The notes under the pieces are model-generated. The model did not search any database. It saw only the letters and a program-made list of their open reading frames with translations, and was not told where the DNA came from. A stretch of DNA of 64,000 bases from Erwinia tracheiphila (GTDB taxonomy: Bacteria > Pseudomonadota > Gammaproteobacteria > Enterobacterales > Enterobacteriaceae): the NCBI RefSeq assembly GCF_021365465.1, contig NZ_CP089932.1:4650001-4714000 (forward strand), in the 5' to 3' direction. The translations under genes were made by a program, and so were the position numbers. Shown in pieces: positions 21,238 through 31,123 of this stretch (positions are counted from its first letter, which is position 1; every line of letters starts with the position of its first letter).

Positions 21238-22047
21238 TCACTTCTGGCAAACTGGACAATAGAAAGTGCTGCGCTGGGCATGTTTACCACTAAGTAACGG
21301 CGCGGCACAAACACGGCACGGCTGGCCTGCCCGGCCGTAAACCTGTAGTTCCTGCGCAAAATACCCAGGCCTGCCATCCGTCTGCAGAAAATCTTTGAGC
21401 GTCGTACCCCCCTGCTCAATTGAACGCATCAGCACTGCCTTAATGGTATTCACCAATAATGCAGCTTCTTCATAACTCAGTGCCGTTGCGGGGCGATCCG
21501 GGTGAATACCGGCAGCAAAAAGCGATTCGCTGGCATAAATATTGCCCACACCGACTACCAGTTTGTTGTCCATTAGCCAGGGTTTTACAGGCGTGAACCT
21601 GCCTAGGGACTTATCGAACAGATAGTCAGCACTGAACGTATTGCTCAGTGGTTCCGGCCCCAAATGAGCCAGCACATTGCTGTTAGCAAGATCGCTGCTC
21701 CACAGCCATGCGCCAAAACGACGGGGGTCGGTATAACGCAGGATTTTTCCGTTGCTCATCACCAAATCAACATGGTCGTGTTTGGCGGATGGAACGTCTT
21801 CTGTCAACACGCGCAGGCTACCAGACATGCCCAGATGAATGATAATCCACCCGGTCGGCAGCTCCAGCAGCAGATACTTTGCACGTCGCTGCACACTCAG
21901 CACTGGCTGGTCGCTGAGACGATGAATTTCATCGGATACCGGCCAGCGCAAACGACCATTACGAATAATCGCGTGCAAAATGGTGGCTCCGGCAAGATGC
22001 GGCTCAATACCGCGTCGGCTGGTTTCTACCTCAGGCAATTCCGGCAT
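21238..22047 (-). CDS. mutM: formamidopyrimidine-DNA glycosylase MutM (Fpg)
   Basis: Base-excision repair glycosylase/AP lyase for 8-oxoguanine. The 269-residue protein begins [13 protein letters not shown], giving the catalytic N-terminal Pro-Glu after Met removal, has the helix-two-turn-helix GVGNIYASE region, and ends with a CX2C...CX2C zinc finger (CRVC ... CPVC). It is downstream of rpmBG on the same strand, separated by their terminator. Confidence 0.97.
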   Translation of the reverse strand: MPELPEVETSRRGIEPHLAGATILHAIIRNGRLRWPVSDEIHRLSDQPVLSVQRRAKYLLLELPTGWIIIHLGMSGSLRVLTEDVPSAKHDHVDLVMSNGKILRYTDPRRFGAWLWSSDLANSNVLAHLGPEPLSNTFSADYLFDKSLGRFTPVKPWLMDNKLVVGVGNIYASESLFAAGIHPDRPATALSYEEAALLVNTIKAVLMRSIEQGGTTLKDFLQTDGRPGYFAQELQVYGRAGQPCRVCAAPLLSGKHAQRSTFYCPVCQK

Positions 22048-22082
22048 GGTAAATCACTCAACTGTGTTGGCTTTCACAAAAG

Positions 22083-22112
22083 AAAAAACCCCGCCGGAGC
22101 GAGGTTTTCGTC
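22083..22112 (-). terminator. rho-independent terminator of the rpmB-rpmG operon
   Basis: On the minus strand an AAAACC...GGTTTT hairpin with a GC-rich core (CTCGCTCCGGCGGGG) lies just after the rpmG stop and ends in a T run, in the 77 bp between rpmG and mutM. Confidence 0.75.
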
Positions 22113-22124
22113 TGCTTAAATCAA

Positions 22125-22295
<171 letters not shown>

Positions 22296-22308
22296 TCAAT
22301 TCCTCACC

Positions 22309-22566
<258 letters not shown>

Positions 22567-22804
22567 TCAGCTCGAGCTTTAAAAATTAGGTTCTGGCCGC
22601 CTCGTCAGGCTCATAGCCCATCCAGGCGAGTTCTATGTGAACCCGCTGGCAGGCCCAAACGCCAAACCCGAGATTCTCAAAGGTGGCGTAGTATACGCCC
22701 TGCGGCGCTGGTGCTCAAGTCCCGAACAGATAAAGATCCTTGGGGATCGTGCAAAAATTGCTGCATTCGGCCGGGGAAACGCATCCTGGCTTGTGCTAAC
22801 GATG

Positions 22805-23491
22805 TTAAACCCATCCTCTTTCGGCAAAAGAAACATACTCACCATGTCCAATAACAAGATGATCCAGAACCCGAATATTGAACAGCTGACAGGCAGTCAC
22901 AATCTGCCGGGTAATTGCCTTGTCCGCTTTACTGGGACGGGAAATGCCTGAGGGATGATTATGGGCCAGAATCAACGCTGCCGCGTTATGTTTTAGCGCC
23001 TCGCGTACAATTTCCCTGGGATGAACTTCCACGCTGCTGATTGTTCCGGCAAACATCTCGCTGTGATGCAGCATTTGATGTTGATTATCCAGAAATACCA
23101 CCACGAAGATTTCCCTTTCTCTGTGTGCCAGCTGACTTCTTAGGTAGCTAAGGATGTCTCCGGCGTTCTCAACCGAAAGATGTTCCAGCACTTCATTACA
23201 GGTAAAGAAACGCCGTCCCAGTTCAGCAATCGCATTTAACTGTGCGTATTTGGCATCCCCAATGCCTTTGATATGGGAAAAAGCCGTTTTTCCCGCCGTC
23301 ATTAATTGATACAATGAACCAAATTCATTAATCAGTTGCCGCGCCAGCGCCATCACATGCACCCCATTTGCGCCGGTCCGCAAAAAAAGCGCCAGTAACT
23401 CTTCGTCCGTCAGGGATCTTGCGCCGCTTTGCAGAAGCTTTTCGCGCGGGGGGACGTTAAGCCATTTATCTTCCCTCTGTTCAATCATCAT
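22805..23491 (-). CDS. radC: RadC family JAB-domain protein (YicR-like)
   Basis: Member of the RadC/MPN+ family, whose biochemical role is uncertain. From ATG 23491 ([10 protein letters not shown]) it has 228 residues; an upstream ATG at 23566 would start inside the ISL3 element and is rejected. Helix-hairpin-helix-like segment [22 protein letters not shown], then the JAMM metal site EVHPREI ... [15 protein letters not shown] transposon is inserted about 33 bp upstream of the start, so its native promoter has been separated or replaced. Confidence 0.92.
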   Translation of the reverse strand: MMIEQREDKWLNVPPREKLLQSGARSLTDEELLALFLRTGANGVHVMALARQLINEFGSLYQLMTAGKTAFSHIKGIGDAKYAQLNAIAELGRRFFTCNEVLEHLSVENAGDILSYLRSQLAHREREIFVVVFLDNQHQMLHHSEMFAGTISSVEVHPREIVREALKHNAAALILAHNHPSGISRPSKADKAITRQIVTACQLFNIRVLDHLVIGHGEYVSFAERGWV

Positions 23492-23523
23492 GAATCTCCT
23501 TTTCCGGCTAGCCCAAACCATGT

Positions 23524-23531
23524 CATTATAT
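23524..23531. repeat. target-site duplication, left copy (ISL3 transposon)
   Basis: CATTATAT directly precedes the left inverted repeat and is repeated exactly at 25601-25608 after the right end. Eight base pairs is the usual duplication for ISL3-family elements. Confidence 0.93.
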
Positions 23532-23600
23532 GGGTCTTCCCCTGTTGTGGTGGCGCACACTGCCAATCAAGTATAATCCTCTTGACTTGCGCTTATCCTC

Positions 23601-23606
23601 AGGAGG
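23601..23606 (+). promoter_or_regulatory. strong ribosome binding site of the effector gene
   Basis: AGGAGG sits 5 bp before ATG 23612 and fixes that start against longer in-frame alternatives reaching back into radC. A TATAAT at 23572-23577 is a possible -10, with no good -35 at proper distance. No Hrp-box pair (GGAAC...CCAC) is visible between the left repeat and the gene. Confidence 0.65.
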
Positions 23607-23611
23607 TCTTA

Positions 23612-24319
23612 ATGCGCCCTACATCCCTTAACCTGACATTACCTTCGTTACCTCTACCCTCATCTTCGAATTCAATTTCAGCCACAGACATTCAATCTCT
23701 TGTAAAAATGTCGGGTGTGCGCTGGGTGAAAAACAACCAACAACTCTGTTTCCACGGGACTGACCTTAAAATCTACAAGCATCTTGAAGCTGCTCTCGAT
23801 AAGATCGAATCCACAGACACTGGACGTACTCTTTTGAACTGTATTGAATTAACATCCCGACTCAAATCAGAAAAACTGGCAATACATCTCGATTCTGCTG
23901 AGTTAGGGGTGATAGCACACTGCAATACGGATGCTGAAAACTCCCGAGGAACTGGCTCCGACTTTCACTGTAATCTGAATGCAGTTGAATATCCCTGCGC
24001 GCAAGGAATTAGCCTGGTAGACTTTCATGCGTGCATTGTTTTCCATGAACTTCTCCACGTTTTCCACAATTTAAATGGAGAGCGCCTGAAAGTTGAGAGT
24101 TCTCAACCAGAATTACAAACACACTCCCCACTTTTACTCGAAGAAGCCAGGACTGTTGGGTTGGGTGCTTTTTCTGAAGAAGTTCTTTCAGAAAATAAAT
24201 TTCGTGAAGAGATTGGGATGCCCCGCAGAACATTCTACCCGCACGATTCATCTCTCATTCATGATGACAATACAGTGACTCAGGGATTCCAGCGGAAAAA
24301 ACTGCATCCGTTACTTTAG
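23612..24319 (+). CDS. nleD: NleD/HopH1-family type III effector zinc metalloprotease
   Basis: A 235-residue protein strongly resembling the enteropathogenic E. coli effector NleD, which is injected into host cells and cleaves the MAP kinases JNK and p38; Pseudomonas HopH1 is a relative. The zincin motif HELLH is at residues 145-149, with downstream Glu candidates in LLLEEAR for the third ligand. The first ~25 residues are Ser/Pro/Leu-rich with few acidic residues, as expected of a type III signal. No Sec signal. It lies inside an ISL3 element, 33 bp before the transposase. No secretion system genes are in this window. Confidence 0.9.
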   Translation: MRPTSLNLTLPSLPLPSSSNSISATDIQSLVKMSGVRWVKNNQQLCFHGTDLKIYKHLEAALDKIESTDTGRTLLNCIELTSRLKSEKLAIHLDSAELGVIAHCNTDAENSRGTGSDFHCNLNAVEYPCAQGISLVDFHACIVFHELLHVFHNLNGERLKVESSQPELQTHSPLLLEEARTVGLGAFSEEVLSENKFREEIGMPRRTFYPHDSSLIHDDNTVTQGFQRKKLHPLL

Positions 24320-24352
24320 CTACGTTGCTTATATGAGGACTCATCTGCATAT

Positions 24353-25573
24353 ATGGATGAAAAATCGCTATACGCCCACATTCTCAACCTGTCCGCCCCG
24401 TGGCAGGTTGAATCACTTTCCCTTGATGAAAATACTGGCTCTGTCACCGTTGTTGTCGGGATCGCCAAAAATTCACTGCTAATCTGCCCGACATGCAGGC
24501 AGCAATGCCCTGTTCACGATCACCGCCACCGCAAATGGCGTCATCTTGATACCTGCCAGTTCATGACTGTCGTTGAGGCGAATGTCCCCCGGGTCATGTG
24601 TCCAGACCATGGATGCCAGACGTTACCTGTTCCGTGGGCCGGAGCTGGTAGCCGATATACGTTATTGTTCGAATCATTCATCCTTTCCTGGCTGAAAATT
24701 AGCACGGTTGATGCGGTAAGAAAGCAACTTAAGCTTAGCTGGAATGCCGTTGACGGCATTATGACCCGGGCAGTTAAACGTGGTCTTGCGCGAATAAAAA
24801 AGCCGCTATCAGCCCGGCATATGAATGTGGACGAAGTTGCGTTCAAAAAAGGGCACCGGTACATCACAGTGATATCAGATCGTGAGGGACGAGCGCTGGC
24901 ATTAACGGATGATCGGGGAACAGAAAGTCTTGCCAGCTATCTTCGCACCCTCACCGACAGTCAGCTGCAGGCAGTCAAAACGTTCTCAATGGATATGAAT
25001 GCCGGATATATCAGAGCGGCACGCATCCATCTTCCGGGCGCCGTAGAGAAAATAGCCTTTGACCGCTTCCATGTGGCAAAACAGCTGGGTGAAATCGTTG
25101 ATAAGACACGGCAGAACGAACATCCCCGACTTCCGGTTGACAGCCGCCGTCAGGCAAAAGGAACCCGCTTCCTGTGGCAATACAGTGACAAATGGATGAC
25201 AGAGCCCCGACAGGAAAAACTGGCATGGCTGAGAGAACAGATGCAACTGACCAGCCAGTGCTGGACACTGAAAGAGCTGGCGAAAGATATCTGGAACCGC
25301 CCCTGGAGTGACAAACGACGTGCAGACTGGTTGCAGTGGATAGCACTGGCGAAAAGTTGCGATGTGCCGGTAATGAGAAATATGGCAGGAACCATCACAA
25401 AAAGGCTGTACGGAATACTTAACGCCATGCGGTACAGCGTCTCAAATGGTAATGCCGAAGCGCTGAACAGCAAAATAAGGCTGCTGAGGATAAAGGCCAG
25501 AGGCTATCGAAACCGGGAGCGATTTAAACTGGGGGTGATGTTCCATTACGGGAAGCTGGATATGACGTTCTGA
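24353..25573 (+). CDS. tnp: ISL3-family transposase
   Basis: A 406-residue transposase with an N-terminal zinc-finger-like region (CPTCRQQCPVHDHRHRKWRHLD and MCPDHGC), then the DDE-type catalytic domain beginning MNVDEVAFKKGHRYITVISD, and SMDMNAGYIRAA, FDRFHVAKQL and SNGNAEALNSKIRLLRIKARG, all typical of ISL3. It is uninterrupted and so probably active. Confidence 0.93.
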   Translation: MDEKSLYAHILNLSAPWQVESLSLDENTGSVTVVVGIAKNSLLICPTCRQQCPVHDHRHRKWRHLDTCQFMTVVEANVPRVMCPDHGCQTLPVPWAGAGSRYTLLFESFILSWLKISTVDAVRKQLKLSWNAVDGIMTRAVKRGLARIKKPLSARHMNVDEVAFKKGHRYITVISDREGRALALTDDRGTESLASYLRTLTDSQLQAVKTFSMDMNAGYIRAARIHLPGAVEKIAFDRFHVAKQLGEIVDKTRQNEHPRLPVDSRRQAKGTRFLWQYSDKWMTEPRQEKLAWLREQMQLTSQCWTLKELAKDIWNRPWSDKRRADWLQWIALAKSCDVPVMRNMAGTITKRLYGILNAMRYSVSNGNAEALNSKIRLLRIKARGYRNRERFKLGVMFHYGKLDMTF

Positions 25574-25600
25574 TCCTCCCACCATGATTGGGGAAGACCC

Positions 25601-25608
25601 CATTATAT
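25601..25608. repeat. target-site duplication, right copy (ISL3 transposon)
   Basis: CATTATAT, identical to 23524-23531. The sequence beyond is the native radC-coaBC intergenic region. Confidence 0.93.
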
Positions 25609-25755
25609 ACAGTGTTTTTCTATCTGCTTCCTTCAGATCCCAGAGACACCTCGCAAAGCGAGCGGTACGTCCAAAGGCGGTAACACAGGAATGTGATAAA
25701 ATAGGCAGATTGTGACGTCAGACAATGCGTAAGACTTAGTGGAGCAGACAGCAGC

Positions 25756-26970
25756 ATGACAGGATTAGCCGGCAAAAAGATTGTTCTGGGCGTAAGCGGG
25801 GGAATCGCAGCTTACAAAACGCCGGAACTGGTCAGACGCCTTCGTGACCAAGGGGCTGAAGTAAGGGTGGTAATGACCGAAGCGGCAAAAGCATTTATTA
25901 CTGCACTTAGTTTACAGGCCGTATCAGGCTACCCGGTTTACGATGACCTGTTAGATCCTGCGGCGGAAGCCGCTATGGGGCATATTGAACTGGGAAAATG
26001 GGCCGATTTAATCGTGCTGGCACCTGCCACGGCGGATTTGATTGCACGCCTCGCCGCCGGCATGGCGAATGATCTGGTGACCACCGTGTGTCTCGCCACT
26101 GCCGCGCCGGTTGCGGTAGTGCCTGCCATGAACCAGCAAATGTACCGGGCCATCGCCACCCAGCATAACCTGCACGTGCTTGCCGAACGCAACGTGATGA
26201 TTTGGGGACCGGACAGCGGTAGTCAGGCCTGTGGCGACATCGGCCCAGGGCGTATGCTGGACCCGCTGGTTATTGTAGATAATGCGCTGGAGTGGGCTTC
26301 GCCCGTCAACGATCTGAATCATCTGAATATTATGATCACTGCGGGTCCCACCCGCGAGGCTCTCGATCCGGTAAGATTCATTAGTAACCACAGCTCAGGT
26401 AAGATGGGCTTTGCCATCGCAGCAGCAGCGGCAAAACGGGGCGCCAACGTCACTCTGGTTGCTGGCCCGGTGAGTTTGAATCCCCCCCACGGAGTCAAAC
26501 GCATTGACGTACTGACGGCAACAGAAATGCAGAAAGCCGTCATGGATCGGGCGCATTATCAGCATATTTTTATTGCCACCGCTGCCGTTGCGGACTATCG
26601 GGCTGCGGAAATCGCTGTTGAGAAAATAAAAAAACAGGGCGATGAAATCATCCTGAAAATGATTAAAAACCCCGATATTGTGGCTGATGTTGCGCAAATG
26701 AAGGCAGACCGTCCCTATGTCGTGGGATTTGCGGCAGAAACCCAGAATGTGGAAGAATATGCCCAACAAAAAAGAAGGCGAAAGAACCTTGATTTAATCT
26801 GTGCCAACGATGTGTCGAAAGCCGGGCATGGCTTCAATAGTGACAGCAATGCCCTGCATCTTTTCTGGCAGGAAGGAGAAAAGCAGTTACCACTTAACGA
26901 TAAGTCTCTCCTTGGCCAACAGTTACTAAACGAGATAGTCAGCCTTTATGATGAAAAAAATCGACGTTAA
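25756..26970 (+). CDS. coaBC: bifunctional phosphopantothenoylcysteine decarboxylase/synthetase CoaBC
   Basis: Two steps of CoA synthesis. The 404-residue fusion has the FMN-binding decarboxylase at the N-terminus ([27 protein letters not shown], and the catalytic Cys in [13 protein letters not shown]) and the CTP-dependent synthetase at the C-terminus ([25 protein letters not shown] and VGFAAET). It overlaps dut by about 20 bp, indicating one transcript. Confidence 0.96.
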   Translation: MTGLAGKKIVLGVSGGIAAYKTPELVRRLRDQGAEVRVVMTEAAKAFITALSLQAVSGYPVYDDLLDPAAEAAMGHIELGKWADLIVLAPATADLIARLAAGMANDLVTTVCLATAAPVAVVPAMNQQMYRAIATQHNLHVLAERNVMIWGPDSGSQACGDIGPGRMLDPLVIVDNALEWASPVNDLNHLNIMITAGPTREALDPVRFISNHSSGKMGFAIAAAAAKRGANVTLVAGPVSLNPPHGVKRIDVLTATEMQKAVMDRAHYQHIFIATAAVADYRAAEIAVEKIKKQGDEIILKMIKNPDIVADVAQMKADRPYVVGFAAETQNVEEYAQQKRRRKNLDLICANDVSKAGHGFNSDSNALHLFWQEGEKQLPLNDKSLLGQQLLNEIVSLYDEKNRR

Positions 26971-27406
26971 GATTTTAGACCCGCGGGTGGGCGAAGCCTT
27001 CCCTCTGCCGACTTATGCCACATCCGGTTCTGCGGGACTTGACCTGCGCGCATGTCTTGATGAAGCCATTTTTCTGGCTGCCGGGGGTACCACCCTTATC
27101 CCTACCGGGCTTGCCATTCACATTGCCGACCCGCAACTGGCTGCCGTTATTCTCCCTCGCTCCGGCCTCGGACATAAACATGGGGTGGTGTTGGGCAATC
27201 TGGTGGGGCTGATTGACTCTGACTACCAGGGTCAGCTGATGGTGTCTGTGTGGAACCGCAGCCAGGATGCGTTCACCATCCAGCCCGGTGAACGCATTGC
27301 ACAAATGGTTTTCGTGCCGGTGGTACAGGCAGAATTCAATCTGGTCAACGATTTTGACACAAGCGACCGTGGTGAAGGTGGTTTTGGTCACTCAGGTCGT
27401 CAGTAG
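26951..27406 (+). CDS. dut: dUTP diphosphatase
   Basis: Trimeric dUTPase that keeps dUTP low and supplies dUMP. All five motifs are present: [35 protein letters not shown] and the C-terminal [13 protein letters not shown]. The start could be ATG 26948 or 26951. It overlaps the end of coaBC. Confidence 0.96.
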   Translation: MKKIDVKILDPRVGEAFPLPTYATSGSAGLDLRACLDEAIFLAAGGTTLIPTGLAIHIADPQLAAVILPRSGLGHKHGVVLGNLVGLIDSDYQGQLMVSVWNRSQDAFTIQPGERIAQMVFVPVVQAEFNLVNDFDTSDRGEGGFGHSGRQ

Positions 27407-27523
27407 TTGTGACCTCCCGATCAGTCATTAAACCTATTCTAATTTTCGCTGCAAGCATCACGCCCACCATCTTTTTGTGGGCATTTGCCTGTTCAAAGTA
27501 ATATTTCAGGGGTCGTTCAGGAC

Positions 27524-28120
27524 ATGGCAGAACAAAAAAGTGCGAAAAGGAATCGTCGCGAAGAAATCCTGCAGGCGCTTGCGCTTATGCTGGAGTCAAG
27601 TGATGGTAGCCAGCGCATCACCACCGCAAAACTGGCTGCAAACGTTGGCGTTTCGGAAGCGGCACTCTACCGCCACTTCCCCAGCAAAACCCGGATGTTT
27701 GACAGCCTTATTGAGTTTATTGAAGACAGCCTGATTACGCGCATCAATCTGATTTTAAGAGATGAAAAAGAAACGCTACCGCGTCTTCGTCTGATTATTC
27801 AGCTGCTGCTGGGCTTTGGTGAGCGTAATCCGGGTTTGACACGTATCCTGACCGGCCACGCTCTGATGTTCGAGCAGGATCGTTTACAAGGGCGAATAAA
27901 TCAGCTATTTGAACGCATTGAGCTTCAGCTTCGTCAGGTTCTGCGCGAACAGAAAATGAGAGAGGGTGAAGGTTTTAAAACGGATGAAACGCTGCTGGCC
28001 AGTCAGTTACTGGCATTTTGCGAAGGCATGCTGTCGCGTTTCGTTCGTTCGGAATTTCGCTACCGTCCAACGGTCGATTTTGATACGCGCTGGACACTGC
28101 TGGCTTTGCAACTGGTTTAA
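27524..28120 (+). CDS. slmA: nucleoid occlusion factor SlmA
   Basis: TetR-fold DNA-binding protein that binds SBS sites and FtsZ to block division over the nucleoid. From ATG 27524 ([17 protein letters not shown]) it has 198 residues, matching E. coli; a start at 27485 would add 13. The helix-turn-helix lies at [21 protein letters not shown]. It follows dut and converges on pyrE. Confidence 0.96.
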   Translation: MAEQKSAKRNRREEILQALALMLESSDGSQRITTAKLAANVGVSEAALYRHFPSKTRMFDSLIEFIEDSLITRINLILRDEKETLPRLRLIIQLLLGFGERNPGLTRILTGHALMFEQDRLQGRINQLFERIELQLRQVLREQKMREGEGFKTDETLLASQLLAFCEGMLSRFVRSEFRYRPTVDFDTRWTLLALQLV

Positions 28121-28126
28121 CAGCAA

Positions 28127-28150
28127 TGCGGGCCAGTCGGCCCGCAAAAA
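28127..28150. terminator. bidirectional terminator between slmA and pyrE
   Basis: TGCGGGCC and GGCCCGCA form an 8-bp perfect stem with a 4-base loop, followed by AAAAA/T-rich sequence, in the 30-bp gap between the convergent slmA and pyrE. Confidence 0.85.
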
Positions 28151-28792
28151 TCAGATTCCGAATGCCTGCCGGTAGCCGCGAACCGCAGCCAGATGATCGG
28201 CCAGCTCCGGCTTCTCTTCCAGATAGACGACCAGGTCATTCAGCGTAATAATTGAAACAACCTTACAGCCATAATCGCGTTCCACTTCCTGAATTGCGGA
28301 CTCCTTACCCCAGCCACGCTCCTGACGATCCAGGGAAATCAGCACGCCGGCCAGCGATGCCTGATTTGCTGCAATAATTTCCATCGACTCGCGAATAGCG
28401 GTTCCGGCAGTGATCACATCATCCACCAGCATAATACGCCCCTGCAGCGGACTGCCTACCAGGATGCCACCTTCCCCGTGATCTTTTGCCTCCTTACGGT
28501 TAAAACAGTAAGGTACGTCACGATCATGATGTTCGGCCAGCGCCACGGCGGTAGTGGTTGCAATCGGAATACCTTTATAGGCTGGCCCAAATATCAGATC
28601 GAAATCAATACCTGAATCCACCAGCGCCTGCGCGTAAAAACGCCCGAGAAGTGCCAGATCCCGTCCCGTGTTAAACAGGCCCGCATTGAAGAAATAAGGG
28701 CTTTTTCGCCCCGACTTCAGCGTGAACTCACCAAAATTCAGCACCTGCTTGTTAATGGCGAATTCGATAAATTGGCGCTGCCAGGCTTTCAT
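28151..28792 (-). CDS. pyrE: orotate phosphoribosyltransferase
   Basis: Converts orotate and PRPP to OMP in pyrimidine synthesis. The 213-residue protein includes the [11 protein letters not shown] segment, the flexible loop [12 protein letters not shown] and the PRPP-binding [13 protein letters not shown]. Downstream of rph with an attenuator hairpin between them. Confidence 0.96.
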   Translation of the reverse strand: MKAWQRQFIEFAINKQVLNFGEFTLKSGRKSPYFFNAGLFNTGRDLALLGRFYAQALVDSGIDFDLIFGPAYKGIPIATTTAVALAEHHDRDVPYCFNRKEAKDHGEGGILVGSPLQGRIMLVDDVITAGTAIRESMEIIAANQASLAGVLISLDRQERGWGKESAIQEVERDYGCKVVSIITLNDLVVYLEEKPELADHLAAVRGYRQAFGI

Positions 28793-28810
28793 GTCTTCTT
28801 CCTCGCTCGG

Positions 28811-28840
28811 TTATAAAAAAAGCGGATCTCAGGCCGCCTT
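28811..28840 (-). promoter_or_regulatory. pyrE attenuator hairpin
   Basis: Between rph and pyrE the minus strand carries a GCGG...CCGC stem with flanking A-U pairs immediately followed by seven T. This is the position and form of the E. coli pyrE attenuator, where coupled translation of the rph end under low UTP prevents termination. Confidence 0.75.
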
Positions 28841-28845
28841 CATCA

Positions 28846-29562
28846 TTAATTCTGTAATGCCGCTTTCTGAGCCTGAATCAGGGACTCGATGCCGCCCCGC
28901 GCCAGTGCCAACAGTGCAAGCAACTCATCATGGCTGAAAGGCTCGCCTTCAGCAGTTCCCTGCACTTCAATCATTCGACCATCTTCGGTCATGACCACAT
29001 TCATGTCGGTTTCTGCCGCAGAATCTTCGACATATTCAAGATCGCACCGTGCTTCTCCCTCAACGATACCGACAGAGATAGCGGCTACCATCCCTTTCAT
29101 TGGGTTCGCTTTTAACTTACCCACAGAGACAAGGTGATTCAGGGCATCGGCAAGCGCTACACAGGCACCGGTAATGGCAGCAGTGCGGGTGCCACCGTCG
29201 GCCTGAATCACATCGCAGTCAAGGGTAATAGTGAACTCACCCAGTGCTTTCAAATCCAGCGCGGCACGAAGCGAGCGGGCGATCAGTCGCTGAATTTCCA
29301 GCGTACGGCCGCCCTGCTTGCCTTTAGCCGCTTCGCGCGCGTTACGGCTGTGGGTGGCACGCGGCAACATACCATATTCGGCAGTCACCCAGCCCTGCCT
29401 CTGACCTTTCAGGAAGCGAGGAACGCCTTCTTCAATGGTGGCGGTACACAGCACTTTCGTATCGCCAAATTCAACCAGAACTGAGCCCTCAGCATGTTTG
29501 GTGTAATGGCGGGTCAGGGTAACAGGGCGCACCTGATGTGCGCTACGACCTGCTGGGCGCAT
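28846..29562 (-). CDS. rph: ribonuclease PH
   Basis: Phosphorolytic 3'-5' exoribonuclease trimming tRNA 3' ends. The 238-residue protein starts [27 protein letters not shown] and has [18 protein letters not shown] and [19 protein letters not shown], the phosphate and catalytic site. It is full length, unlike the frameshifted E. coli K-12 MG1655 allele. Confidence 0.96.
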   Translation of the reverse strand: MRPAGRSAHQVRPVTLTRHYTKHAEGSVLVEFGDTKVLCTATIEEGVPRFLKGQRQGWVTAEYGMLPRATHSRNAREAAKGKQGGRTLEIQRLIARSLRAALDLKALGEFTITLDCDVIQADGGTRTAAITGACVALADALNHLVSVGKLKANPMKGMVAAISVGIVEGEARCDLEYVEDSAAETDMNVVMTEDGRMIEVQGTAEGEPFSHDELLALLALARGGIESLIQAQKAALQN

Positions 29563-29995
29563 GGTTTTTCTCCGGCTGCTTCAATCTTTAATGGCAGCGC
29601 ATTATACGGATTTCGCCGTCAGATGCCTATGGCAGTAGTAATGCTGATATTGTCCCGATCGTTAAAGGCACAGACGGAGACAGAATCCAGTGCATAAGAG
29701 GTGGGATGCTGCCGCCCGGCGTCATGGCCAGCAGAACCAGTAACCAGCCGAGCATTTTCATTTGTAGCGTTCTTTTTACCAGCCTGTATTGCGGTCATCA
29801 TTCTGCTAGGTGGTTCAGAGCCGTATTCAACATCATCACCGCCTGTTAACGCACAGGTCATAACAACCGGTTAATCCGTACCAGACCTTTCCCTTCGTAA
29901 CGCTGTTAGACTGACAGAACCGTTGTGGTTTACAGCTGCCCGCTGAGTCCACCAGCAATAACTTAAAGGCGGCACTACGACAGGCAGATGTGCAA
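29563..29995. other. 433-bp gap downstream of the lipid/ABC operon
   Basis: No recognised gene. The minus strand contains a 44-codon hydrophobic reading frame (MKMLGWLLVLLAMTPGG... from 29764) overlapping an 80-codon frame (29619-29861); neither has a clear ribosome binding site. It marks the boundary between the rph backbone and the AT-rich insert. Confidence 0.4.
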
Positions 29996-31123
29996 TCAAT
30001 CCAGCGTCTGCCGCCAGCTTTTCAACCCTATAGCAATAACCAGCACCGCAAGGCCCAGCAAGGCAAGAAAATCGGGCAATAACGACATGAAGGAATAGCC
30101 TTTCAGCATGATCCCTTTAACCAACCGGATAAAATAAGTCAGAGGTAAACAGGAGCCAATACCCTGGGCCCAGATGGGCATGCTGATAAAGGGACTAATA
30201 AAACCAGATAGCATGACAGAAGGAATAAAATAAAAAGAAGACATCTGTAGCGCCTGTAGCTGATTTTGCGCCAGGCTGGAAATAGTAATACCGATGGATA
30301 AACAAAGAGAAATGTAAACAATGAGCACTATAAACAGCAAAAGCACATTACCCAGCAATGGGATTTCAAACAGGAAGACCGCACAGGCCAGAATAATGAC
30401 TGATTGAAATAGTCCAATAAGCACATAAGGGGTGATTTTCCCCATCACAACTTCCAGTCCTGTAACGGGTGAAACCAGCAGGTTTTCAATGGCACCATTT
30501 TCACGTTCACGGGTAATGGCCAGCGCCGTCATCAAAATCATCGTGGTACTGAGAATCGAACCAATGATCCCGGGAATGGTGTTGTACTGTGTAATCCCTT
30601 CGGGATTGAACATTCTGTGAATAATCAATTCAAAATCATTGGCTTGTTCAATCTGAAGAGGCTCTGGCAAATCGTGCTTAAACATGGCAACAGACGCCTG
30701 CACAATCGCACTCAAGGCGTTGCCCGTGGCAACAGGATCAATTGCATCAGACTGAATCAATAAAGACGGTTTTTCACCCCGCAGAATTTTTTTGGTAAAG
30801 CCCGCAGGAATAGTCACAATAAATAACACCTTACCCTGCATAAATGCCTTTTCCGCTTCATCAGCGGAGGCATAGGGCTTCATGGCAAAATAATCCGTAT
30901 TTTGCGCCGCCGTGACAAACACCTGGCTGAATCGCTCCGTATCATAATTAAGCAGCGCCGTGGGAATATTTCTGGCATCCATATTAACGGCATAGCCTAA
31001 AATAACCAGTTGAAAAAGGGGAGTGAGAAACACCATGCTCAGACTTACTTTGTCACGACGTAATTCATGAATCTCTTTTATTACCACGCCCAGCCATCGC
31101 ACCCAGCAAAAATTAATCATCAT
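29996..31123 (-). CDS. ABC-2 type permease (YhhJ/YbhR-like)
   Basis: A 375-residue inner-membrane exporter subunit: one N-terminal membrane segment (LSMVFLTPLFQLVILGYAV), a ~140-residue periplasmic domain with NIPTALLNYD, and five C-terminal membrane segments including ALAITRERENGAIENLLVSPV, the hallmark of ABC-2 permeases. Only one permease gene is present, so a homodimer is likely. Its start overlaps the ATPase gene by 11 bp. The cargo is unknown; the operon partner is a lipid acyltransferase. Confidence 0.88.
   Translation of the reverse strand: MMINFCWVRWLGVVIKEIHELRRDKVSLSMVFLTPLFQLVILGYAVNMDARNIPTALLNYDTERFSQVFVTAAQNTDYFAMKPYASADEAEKAFMQGKVLFIVTIPAGFTKKILRGEKPSLLIQSDAIDPVATGNALSAIVQASVAMFKHDLPEPLQIEQANDFELIIHRMFNPEGITQYNTIPGIIGSILSTTMILMTALAITRERENGAIENLLVSPVTGLEVVMGKITPYVLIGLFQSVIILACAVFLFEIPLLGNVLLLFIVLIVYISLCLSIGITISSLAQNQLQALQMSSFYFIPSVMLSGFISPFISMPIWAQGIGSCLPLTYFIRLVKGIMLKGYSFMSLLPDFLALLGLAVLVIAIGLKSWRQTLD

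Larger units (their letters stand above)
23532..25600 (+). mobile_element. complete ISL3-family transposon carrying a type III effector gene
   Basis: A 2,069-bp element bounded by imperfect inverted repeats that begin GGGTCTTCCCC; 18 of the first 22 positions match between the left end and the reverse complement of the right end. It is flanked by a perfect 8-bp duplication. It contains two genes in the same direction: an NleD/HopH1-type effector (23612-24319) and the ISL3 transposase (24353-25573). The effector is therefore a passenger gene that should move with the transposase. Intact ends and duplication suggest recent insertion. Confidence 0.92.

Noticed and set aside
23491..23566. Longer radC start at 23566
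   Set aside because: The extra codons lie across the ISL3 end and its target duplication, so they cannot be part of the ancestral gene; ATG 23491 is used.
23429..23611. N-terminal extension of the effector gene back into radC
   Set aside because: The frame is open but crosses the transposon's left end; AGGAGG at 23601 fixes the start at 23612.
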